In this document: one piece after another, positions 29,021-35,624 of the stretch
Numbering within the stretch: the first letter of the stretch is position 1
Layout: each line of letters opens with the position of its first letter
Origin: a virus
DNA length: 39,020 nucleotides
Reading direction: 5' to 3' (one strand)
IMG/VR virus record: IMGVR_UViG_3300032296_003683
Coordinates: 1 to 39,020 of that record
Translations under genes and position numbers: made by a program
The notes under the pieces: model-generated
Told to the model about the DNA's origin: nothing
Databases searched by the model: none
What the model saw: the letters and a program-made list of their open reading frames with translations, nothing else

Positions 29021-29947
29021 TCAATCTACCTTCCTTAAGTCTTTAATAAATCTGCTTCCATTATGCTGGTCAAATCTAGAATCTGTCCTCTTATATTGTA
29101 CATCATTTCCATCAAAAGGGAGTTCAGATAAGGTTTTAAAGTCAAAATTATGAAATTTAGAAAAATTATCTATGATTTGTGGGTCAATGTTACCAACAAT
29201 ATCATTGTGTGAGTACTTAAATAATGATATTACTTTGTTATAATTATGCCATTTTGAAAATGTTAAATAATAATTAAAGTCTTCTAGTGTGGTATATTGC
29301 TCTACTTTAACAATATTGTCTGGTGCAGCGTAAATATCTATACTATCTTTGTAGTATTGTAAAGATAAAACTTCTTCTTCTCCATAATATTTTAACCAGC
29401 CAGGGAAATTATAGTTTCCTAAAGAACTATTTTTCATCATAATTACGTTACCAAAAATAAAATTTCTATCTATAAAGTTTGTCAATGTGAAATCATTTAT
29501 ATCAGAAAATTCTTTTTTAATAAAAAATGGATCTTTTTTATTTATTTTTATTTGTTTATTTCCAGATACAATAACATTTTTATTTCTAACAAATTCAACT
29601 AATTTTAAATCCCAATCTTGCTCTACCATTGTTCCTGGAGTAATCGTAAGATGATATCTTCCACCAAGCGTTGCCTTTAATCTTCTATCCTTATATTCTA
29701 CTGCTCCATCCATATTGTCCCAATCAACTTTGACATATGCCCCATTACACATGTCATAAGAATTGATTAAGTCTTCTAATAGTTTTGCTCTAGTTGGACC
29801 ATATTGATCATGCCAATGCACAAATAAAAATATTTTTCCAGACCATTTTTTCATTAAATTTTCAAGAGTCTTAATTGCATCTTTATTTCTATAAGAATAC
29901 ATAACTACGTTGATGCTATCTATAGAGTCATTTTGTTTTTCTGCCAC
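29021..29947 (-). CDS. GT-A-type glycosyltransferase-like protein
   Basis: A 308-residue protein. INVVMYSYRNKDAIKTLENL opens a nucleotide-sugar fold, IFLFVHWHDQYGPTRA follows, then KDRRLKATLGGRYHLTITPG and MVEQDWDLKLVEF. The SYR(N/D) opening, the Gly-Arg-Tyr-His segment and the WDxxLV motif resemble the Skp1 hydroxyproline GlcNAc-transferase family (PF11397), but its usual D-x-H metal motif seems altered here (ITPGT). Call is tentative. GTG at 29947 overlaps the upstream stop (TAGTG); a TTG eight codons up is less likely. Confidence 0.5.
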   Translation of the reverse strand: MAEKQNDSIDSINVVMYSYRNKDAIKTLENLMKKWSGKIFLFVHWHDQYGPTRAKLLEDLINSYDMCNGAYVKVDWDNMDGAVEYKDRRLKATLGGRYHLTITPGTMVEQDWDLKLVEFVRNKNVIVSGNKQIKINKKDPFFIKKEFSDINDFTLTNFIDRNFIFGNVIMMKNSSLGNYNFPGWLKYYGEEEVLSLQYYKDSIDIYAAPDNIVKVEQYTTLEDFNYYLTFSKWHNYNKVISLFKYSHNDIVGNIDPQIIDNFSKFHNFDFKTLSELPFDGNDVQYKRTDSRFDQHNGSRFIKDLRKVD

Positions 29948-30675
29948 TATTGATACCTCTTTTTTTGCCAAACATCTTCTTTATAATATCCAGTTACCAT
30001 TGTGCGTCTTTTCTCAGCCTTAAATTCTTCTTCTTCTATAGACTCTTTATCATTTTTAACTTCAATTTCCCAATCATCTCTTTTAAATGGAATAAATTGC
30101 ATTATAGGAGTACCCTTTGGAATTGTACCTATAAAATTTTTCTTTAAGAAAAATGAGAAAAATACTGGAAGGCCCCAAACATCAGAATCTACCATGCCCG
30201 AAAGTGTGTAAAAAGGAAGATCATATCTATTCATTGGATGTGTAACCAATACAGAATATCCTGGGGGTGTACGATAAAACCAGTTCATTCTAAAACCAAA
30301 ATGTAATTGATGGCAATCACTTGGAATTGGAACTTGCATGGTTGGTCTTTTATCTAATAGCATTATTTCGCCTTTCCAAGTTAATGTTGGAAAGCCATTT
30401 TCAGCAAGATCAACATGAAGATCATCTTCTAACAAATAATAATATCCAGATGTAAGGGCATCAAAGAATGGCATACATTTTTTAGTATCAACTAAGGTTC
30501 CATCTGTTCCTATGTGATTAACTGGATTTAAATTTTTAATATCATTTGTATCTCCATAAAGCGTAAGACTTTTATACCATTCTGGTACTAAAGATATTGC
30601 TGGCACTGGCGGGGAATAAAGATTTTGAAAATTTTCCAAAGAAGGAATAAATGTTATTTTTTGTGATTCACTCAT
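29947..30675 (-). CDS. Unknown protein, CMPxxDALxSGY family, copy 2
   Basis: A 242-residue protein with PEWYKSL near residue 30, TKKCMPFFDALTSGYYYLLE near 67-86, TPPGYSVLVTHPMNRYDLPF, VDSDVWGLPVF and IPKGTPIMQFIPFKRDDW. The order of motifs is the same in the adjacent copy at 30672. I recall related proteins in large marine and freshwater phages; the fold is probably beta-rich, with some likeness to DUF6065, and the function is unknown. ATGA overlap with the upstream copy. Confidence 0.65.
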   Translation of the reverse strand: MSESQKITFIPSLENFQNLYSPPVPAISLVPEWYKSLTLYGDTNDIKNLNPVNHIGTDGTLVDTKKCMPFFDALTSGYYYLLEDDLHVDLAENGFPTLTWKGEIMLLDKRPTMQVPIPSDCHQLHFGFRMNWFYRTPPGYSVLVTHPMNRYDLPFYTLSGMVDSDVWGLPVFFSFFLKKNFIGTIPKGTPIMQFIPFKRDDWEIEVKNDKESIEEEEFKAEKRRTMVTGYYKEDVWQKKRYQ

Positions 30676-31397
30676 CTATATTCCTTTTTTACTCTAAGAT
30701 TATCTCTATAAAAGTTTTTAAATTTACTTCTTACAAGTAGTCTTTGTTTATTGATAAAACTAGAAGATTCTTTAATATCAACCAATTCCATTTCATATTT
30801 ATCTCTTTTAAATGGAATAACTTGTACTAATGGGGTGCCTCTTTCAATTATCCCTTTAAAATCTTTTTCAATATACATAGATAAATGTCCATCGCTTATA
30901 AATTTATCAGTATCTATTACTGCCGAAAATGCTTGAAATGGAAGACTATCCCTATGTATTGGGTGTATAAATAAAGAACTATACCCACTGTCTGTACCAA
31001 CAGACCAAAATGGCATAATTCTAAATACTTCTTGGTGATATTTTTTTTCATCTCTTGGATAGTGTGAAACTTGTGCTGGACTATGAGAAGATACTAAGTC
31101 TCTTTTAAACATTTTCATATTTTCTGGCAATGACCAAGAAAGTTTTTCTGGATTTGTTGCGTCTATATATATATCACAAGGAAAATAAATTATATATCCA
31201 CTATTTAAAGCATCAAATATTGGCATACATCTTTTTACAGTTGATGCAGAAAAACCTTTCTTTAAAAATTCTTCTTCATTTCCGCCATAGGCTGGTTGTT
31301 TTTTATACCAGTCTGGCATGTTTTTTGAAGCAGGCGTTGGTTCTGGTGCAACATTTATTGTTTCTTGACTAAATGGATAAAATCTAATTTTTGCCAT
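30672..31397 (-). CDS. Unknown protein, CMPxxDALxSGY family, copy 1
   Basis: A 241-residue tandem paralog of the preceding entry: MPDWYKKQPAYGG, VKRCMPIFDALNSGYIIYF, SGYSSLFIHPIHRDSLPFQA, VIDTDKF and ERGTPLVQVIPFKRDKYEME. Both copies keep the same spacing between motifs. AAAGGAG five bases before the ATG. Position between carbamoyltransferase and glycosyltransferase genes suggests the same pathway. Confidence 0.65.
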   Translation of the reverse strand: MAKIRFYPFSQETINVAPEPTPASKNMPDWYKKQPAYGGNEEEFLKKGFSASTVKRCMPIFDALNSGYIIYFPCDIYIDATNPEKLSWSLPENMKMFKRDLVSSHSPAQVSHYPRDEKKYHQEVFRIMPFWSVGTDSGYSSLFIHPIHRDSLPFQAFSAVIDTDKFISDGHLSMYIEKDFKGIIERGTPLVQVIPFKRDKYEMELVDIKESSSFINKQRLLVRSKFKNFYRDNLRVKKEYR

Positions 31398-32028
31398 AGA
31401 ACTCCTTTACCTTTTCTACTATTATATCACTACATGAAAATTTTATAAAATATGCTGGCTGATTTCTTTTAATTCTACCACACTCATTATCAATCATGTG
31501 TGACCCAACATTTTTAAATTTAAAAAATAACATTAATGGATCAATTTGTTTTTCTGTATTTTTTTTACTTTTATACTGAAAATTATAAAAATAAAAAGGA
31601 GAATCTGTAACTGGTAATATTTCTATATCTATTTCATCCTCATCTATAAACCATGGCATTGCCCATCTATAAACATAGTCAAAACAGTCTGCTACTTTTG
31701 TTTTATTTTCTTTTGATAAATAAAATTGTCTCATATGTATTTTTTCTGTTGCATTAAGATTTAAAGAGTTTTGTTTTTTTAATAAAAAAATTTCAGCAAA
31801 ATTATTTTGACACAATGTAATAATATTATCTTTGATAGAAACAAGTTCTGGTGGCGGACATAATTTATAAAAATTTTTATTAATTGGTTTAATAATTGAA
31901 TCTTTATGTTCAGTTTTTAAGACTTCGCTATAGTCCAGCCAATCATTTTTTATATTTGACCTTTCGTTAATATATAAAAATGACTCGTTAAAAGATTTAT
32001 ACCATATATTAAAATCAGGACTAGCCAT
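31384..32028 (-). CDS. Unknown protein, possible distant third copy
   Basis: A 214-residue protein. Late segments WAMPWFIDEDEIDIEIL, DPLMLFFKFKN and IKRNQPAYFIKFSCSD have the order seen in the two proteins that follow (MPFW, IxxGTPxxQxIPFKRD), so it may be a diverged relative that has lost the CMPxxDA motif. The ATG at 32028 overlaps the carbamoyltransferase stop; in-frame GTGs lie three codons up. Confidence 0.5.
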   Translation of the reverse strand: MASPDFNIWYKSFNESFLYINERSNIKNDWLDYSEVLKTEHKDSIIKPINKNFYKLCPPPELVSIKDNIITLCQNNFAEIFLLKKQNSLNLNATEKIHMRQFYLSKENKTKVADCFDYVYRWAMPWFIDEDEIDIEILPVTDSPFYFYNFQYKSKKNTEKQIDPLMLFFKFKNVGSHMIDNECGRIKRNQPAYFIKFSCSDIIVEKVKEFYGKN

Positions 32029-33466
32029 TTTCACCACGTATGATTATAGAGTTATATGTTTTTTCCCATTCTAAGATATCTCTTTCATCATTTAACAGTG
32101 GTTGTCCTTTAATATTTAAACTAGTGTTAAGTAATACTGGAACACCAGTTAATGCATACCAATTAGATAGAACAGCATGTAAACCAGGATGCTGATCCTT
32201 ATTTACTGTTTGTACCCTTGATGTTCCGTCTTGATGAACTACCGCTGGTATTTTTTCTGGTTGCAAACATTTAACTGCATATTGCATATAAGGAGAGTCA
32301 AAGTCCATATCAAACCATTTATCTGCATATTCTTCTAAAACAACTGGAGCAAATGGTCTAAAAGATTCTCTTTTCTTAATTTTGTTAACTTCATCTTTTA
32401 TATTTGGATCTCTTGGATCGGCTAAAATGCTTCTATTGCCAAGTGCTCTTGGTCCATACTCTGCTCGTCCAACAGCAACAGCAGCCACTTTGTTTTTAAT
32501 TAACTCTGTAATTATTTGTGATACTGGATAAGTACCACCTAAATCATAACCTAAGTATGGATGTTGCCATTTAATATGTTTACCATATGAAGCCAATGCT
32601 GCACCTAACGAACTACCCGCATCTCCAGGGTTTGGCATAATCCAAACGTCATCAAATATATTCCATAGCATAGTATTAGCAGAACAGTTTAATGCACAGC
32701 CACCCATAAATACTAATTCAGTTTTTCCAGTAATAGTTCTTGCCATTTTCATAAACTCAGCAAGTCTTAATTCATATACCTTTTGAACTGCTGCTGCAAT
32801 ATCAAATTTGTCTTGTTCGGTAACCCATCCCCAATCAGTAATTCCTTGATGAAAATTATACTTTTGAGTATTATAGTCTGGGAAATACTCTTTTACCTTA
32901 TTATAATATTTATTTGCATCGCCATATGCTGCCATTCCCATAAAAATATATTCTTCTTCGTTTGGCTTTAACCCAACTAATTGTGTAAATGCTGAATAAA
33001 ATAACCCAAAACTAAATGGATAATTTTTTTTGTACACTTGCTTAATACTTGAGCCATCTCCTACCCAAATAGTAGATGTGTTGTACTCGCCAATAGCATC
33101 TAAAACAACAATAACGGCATCACGAAATGGGCTTGTATAGTATCCTGCTGCTGCATGTGAATAATGATGACTAAAGGATTCTCTTGGTACCCATTTTAAA
33201 TCTTTTCTATTTAGATAGTTTGGCTTTCCCCCGCCAAATCCACCTTTTAATAATATTCTAGATTTTTTTAACCAACGATTTTCGTAATAGGCTATGCGAT
33301 CTGGTTTTCCATACTGAAGGGCACAATCAATTAATTCATCATTAGTAAACCAGTCATTTTTTTGTTTACTAAAACGTTCTGCATGTGCAGCAAATACTAA
33401 TTCTCCATTTTTTAACAAAGACACTGATGCATCATGTGTTGTTTCATTAATACCTAAAATTATCAT
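32021..33466 (-). CDS. NodU/TobZ-type carbamoyltransferase
   Basis: A 481-residue protein of the NodU/CmcH family. N-terminal Kae1-like domain: ILGINETTHDASVSLLKNG, AHAERFSKQK, the metal site HHYSHAAAGYY near residues 99-109, LDAIGE and FMGGCALNCSANTMLW. C-terminal part: EYGPRALGNRSILADPRD, RESFRPFAPVV and LNTSLNIKGQPL. Members transfer carbamoyl from carbamoyl phosphate through a carbamoyl-adenylate to a hydroxyl of a sugar or antibiotic. It is shorter than the typical 550-600. In this phage a glycan or hydroxylated residue would be a natural acceptor. Start overlaps the upstream stop (TAATG). Confidence 0.85.
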   Translation of the reverse strand: MIILGINETTHDASVSLLKNGELVFAAHAERFSKQKNDWFTNDELIDCALQYGKPDRIAYYENRWLKKSRILLKGGFGGGKPNYLNRKDLKWVPRESFSHHYSHAAAGYYTSPFRDAVIVVLDAIGEYNTSTIWVGDGSSIKQVYKKNYPFSFGLFYSAFTQLVGLKPNEEEYIFMGMAAYGDANKYYNKVKEYFPDYNTQKYNFHQGITDWGWVTEQDKFDIAAAVQKVYELRLAEFMKMARTITGKTELVFMGGCALNCSANTMLWNIFDDVWIMPNPGDAGSSLGAALASYGKHIKWQHPYLGYDLGGTYPVSQIITELIKNKVAAVAVGRAEYGPRALGNRSILADPRDPNIKDEVNKIKKRESFRPFAPVVLEEYADKWFDMDFDSPYMQYAVKCLQPEKIPAVVHQDGTSRVQTVNKDQHPGLHAVLSNWYALTGVPVLLNTSLNIKGQPLLNDERDILEWEKTYNSIIIRGENG

Positions 33467-33672
33467 TAACTAATAACCTTTAGTACAACTTGACAAGGAT
33501 CTCCTCCATCTGACCATTCTTGCTCTTCTTCTTCAGTCATATATGGATCTCCATCATGTGTATTACAAAATGGGGGAGTTATCCACTTTCTACTAATTCC
33601 ATTTTCCAACCAAATTTCAAATTCTTGAATATTTGATAGTTCTTCCCGCTCTTCTTTAAATATATCTTCCAT
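33466..33672 (-). CDS. Small acidic phage protein, unknown function
   Basis: Sixty-eight residues, strongly acidic, with WITPPFCNTHDGDPYMT and EEEEQEWSDGGDPCQVV. Similar short proteins with a C-x-THDG...DGGDPC pattern are, from memory, frequent in actinobacterial phages. The Cys, His and Asp residues could form a metal site. Coupled to both neighbours by one-base overlaps. Confidence 0.65.
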   Translation of the reverse strand: MEDIFKEEREELSNIQEFEIWLENGISRKWITPPFCNTHDGDPYMTEEEEQEWSDGGDPCQVVLKVIS

Positions 33673-34193
33673 TATCCACTCACCGTATCTATTGGTCCTT
33701 TACAAGATGGAGAATATTCAATTGCTGCTGCAACCGCTTGTCTCAATCTATTTCTAGGATTTTTTTGTTTTTGTGTTGAGTATAACGATCCATATGCATA
33801 TGCCGAGCCAGAACCCATACATAGAAATGGTTGTTGATATTCAGTAAGAGACATATCAATTGCGTTATGCTCAAATATTCTTCCACGAACACAAATAATC
33901 ATGCCAAAATCTGCATCCTTACTTGTGTCTACCCACCATTCTTCATAAAACTTTCTTAATGATTTAATAAATTTAGTATACATAAACTTATCTAAATTGC
34001 CTTCAGGTAATGGTGGTTTAAAATTGTGTCTAATTCGTTCTCCATCCATTGTTCCAGCATATCCAAAAAGATACGGACCAGTTTTCCAAACTTTGGGAGC
34101 AACTATTGACATAATATTATCGTCATCAGAGGCACCACGATCTCCTGCCATATAGACTTTACCATCTTGTCTTACGACGGCAATACAGGTCAT
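33672..34193 (-). CDS. Proteasome-beta/HslV-like Ntn hydrolase
   Basis: A 173-residue protein starting MTCIAVV. After removal of Met the nucleophile would be T1, and the proteasomal catalytic residues fall at their classical positions: D17 in AGDRG and K33 in APKVW. GSGSAYAYGSLYS in the second half matches the GSGxxxAxG strand-helix of beta subunits and HslV. The sandwich-fold length (about 172) is that of HslV. So this looks like an active threonine protease subunit, yet no HslU-like ATPase is visible. First gene of the operon; GAGAGGAAA ribosome site and a strong promoter upstream. Confidence 0.8.
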   Translation of the reverse strand: MTCIAVVRQDGKVYMAGDRGASDDDNIMSIVAPKVWKTGPYLFGYAGTMDGERIRHNFKPPLPEGNLDKFMYTKFIKSLRKFYEEWWVDTSKDADFGMIICVRGRIFEHNAIDMSLTEYQQPFLCMGSGSAYAYGSLYSTQKQKNPRNRLRQAVAAAIEYSPSCKGPIDTVSG

Positions 34194-34221
34194 GGGATTT
34201 CCTCTCAGATTTATCTATTTA

Positions 34222-34250
34222 AGTATACCAAAAGATTTTTGGTTAGTCAA
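34222..34250 (-). promoter_or_regulatory. Near-consensus promoter of the 34193-28471 operon
   Basis: Minus-strand TTGACT (34250-34245), 17 bases ending in TGG, TATACT (34227-34222). Leaves a leader of about 20 bases with GAGAGG. Confidence 0.75.
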
Positions 34251-34256
34251 GCACTA

Positions 34257-34823
34257 TTATTTTATAGTTTGTCCACATGCCGAGCATGTTTTAGTCTTAC
34301 TTGAAGGTTTTTTTGCTGCAGTTGGGGCAGCCTCACCAAATTTAGGCCTACCAAAACCTACAATAGAAACCATGATATTTTTCTTGTTTTTCTTATAGGC
34401 ACGAAGTTTTTTACAAACCTCTCCACCATTACGCTGGCTACCTTTTGGATCGCCAGAAGTATTTCCTTCAATACACCAGACAGTTCCATCTCCATTGTCT
34501 GTCATAACAATACCTACGTGAGAAATTCTATCTACTCCGTCAGATGGAAAATCAAAGTATGCGACATCTCCTGGTTCTGGATCTGCAACATCCCCATCAA
34601 TCCATTGACCTGCTTTTTTAAATGCTGCTGCCCCACCTGGAGTATAAACAGTGTTAGGAATTTTTACTCCTGCCTCGTTGGCACACCAGTTTACAAAAGA
34701 CCCACACCATGGTTGAAAATTAGCCTTGGTGTATGCACCATATTTAGTTTCATTATCTTTTGGACCTTCTACAGTTCCAATTTCTGCTTTAGCAATTTCA
34801 ATAAATTGTTCTGCTGAAGACAT
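34257..34823 (-). CDS. Endolysin, CHAP-domain peptidoglycan hydrolase
   Basis: A 188-residue protein with a CHAP domain at about 5-155: catalytic C40 in QPWCGSFVNWC, H102 in ISHVGIV and E119/N121 in CIEGNT. CHAP enzymes cleave peptide or amide bonds of peptidoglycan. After a Lys/Ala-rich linker the C-terminus ends in CSACGQTIK, a half zinc ribbon of only two Cys, perhaps dimerising around a metal. No signal peptide, so it depends on a holin. Upstream lie two membrane proteins and a lipoprotein, forming a lysis cassette. Confidence 0.85.
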   Translation of the reverse strand: MSSAEQFIEIAKAEIGTVEGPKDNETKYGAYTKANFQPWCGSFVNWCANEAGVKIPNTVYTPGGAAAFKKAGQWIDGDVADPEPGDVAYFDFPSDGVDRISHVGIVMTDNGDGTVWCIEGNTSGDPKGSQRNGGEVCKKLRAYKKNKKNIMVSIVGFGRPKFGEAAPTAAKKPSSKTKTCSACGQTIK

Positions 34824-34825
34824 AG

Positions 34826-35233
34826 TTAGTTTTTATCCCAATTAGTATCTACTGGTTGCTCTTCTGGCATGGCACCATCTGGTTTGGCAAGTCTCCGTGC
34901 TTTTGCTTCATCAATTTCTGCTTCTAATTTTTTATCTGCCATAGTATTTTTAGCGTCAACTTCTTTATTAGCAATTTGTGCTGCCATAACATCTTTTGCA
35001 CCAGATTGACCAATTAAAATACCCGCTAAAGTTCCTGTAATAAAAGTTGCTACGCTACCTAATACATTAAAAAACATTTTGTCATTTTCTGATTGACCAG
35101 TTAATGGTTGCTCAACAAAAACCAATGCATATAAGATTCCCATTGTGGTAAAGAATAAAATTCCACCTAAAGTTAAACCTAAAATAAATTTTAATAAACC
35201 ATCTAATTCTGACTGTGTTCTTCTTTTACCCAT
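34826..35233 (-). CDS. Two-TM membrane protein, candidate holin
   Basis: A 135-residue protein with transmembrane helices at about 13-38 (FILGLTLGGILFFTTMGILY) and 54-76 (VLGSVATFITGTLAGILIGQ), then a charged coiled cytoplasmic tail. Directly upstream of the endolysin, two bases from it, which favours a holin or antiholin role. Start overlaps the lipoprotein gene. Confidence 0.6.
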   Translation of the reverse strand: MGKRRTQSELDGLLKFILGLTLGGILFFTTMGILYALVFVEQPLTGQSENDKMFFNVLGSVATFITGTLAGILIGQSGAKDVMAAQIANKEVDAKNTMADKKLEAEIDEAKARRLAKPDGAMPEEQPVDTNWDKN

Positions 35234-35411
35234 TGTTAGTTTCCTTTACTAAGTCTTTTGTGCATGTACCAGTTGCTTCGCATGCTGGGGGATTGCACTT
35301 TGCTTCCTTCCAATTTGCTGGGTCCTGGCATTCATACCTATATCGACTTGAGCAACCTGAAAGGCTTAATACAAGTATACAGCAAATAACGGCAGAGGTC
35401 ACCTTTTTCAT
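35226..35411 (-). CDS. Small lipoprotein, possible spanin-like role
   Basis: A 61-residue lipoprotein with signal and lipobox LSLSGC (Cys about residue 20), then a Cys-rich mature part with RYECQDPANW, CNPPACEATGTC. Similar phage lipoproteins sit near lysis genes. An Rz1-like role is unlikely in a monoderm host, so envelope interference or lysis control is more plausible. Leaderless promoter. Confidence 0.7.
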   Translation of the reverse strand: MKKVTSAVICCILVLSLSGCSSRYRYECQDPANWKEAKCNPPACEATGTCTKDLVKETNNG

Positions 35412-35417
35412 ATAAAT

Positions 35418-35423
35418 ATTATA
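35418..35423 (-). promoter_or_regulatory. -10 box, leaderless, lipoprotein gene
   Basis: Minus-strand TATAAT six bases before ATG 35411. Confidence 0.6.
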
Positions 35424-35434
35424 CTATAGTATTA

Positions 35435-35623
35435 TTAGTCTTCTTCTTTTTCTGCTTTTTCTCTAATACCTATAGTTAAAAACCACAAGGCTACTGAGGC
35501 TAATGTTACATAACCAACCACAGTCTTAGCACTACCTTCAAGTACAACCCAGGCTACAAAAAATCCTAGAAATGTGAAGTTCTCGCTAAGAATCGCCATC
35601 ATTCTTTTCTTTAACCAGTTCAT
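35435..35623 (-). CDS. Small membrane protein, holin-like
   Basis: Sixty-two residues with two hydrophobic stretches (FTFLGFFVAWVVLEG and VVGYVTLASVALWFLTIGI) and a Lys/Glu-rich C-terminal tail, a class II holin layout. AAGGGGG precedes the ATG, one base after the stop of the 35625 gene. Confidence 0.6.
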   Translation of the reverse strand: MNWLKKRMMAILSENFTFLGFFVAWVVLEGSAKTVVGYVTLASVALWFLTIGIREKAEKEED

Positions 35624-35624
35624 A

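Noticed and set aside
34274-34290. ACATGC-CGA-GCATGT hairpin followed by T-rich DNA, considered as a terminator
   Set aside because: It lies inside the endolysin coding sequence, over the codons of its C-terminal CSACG motif.
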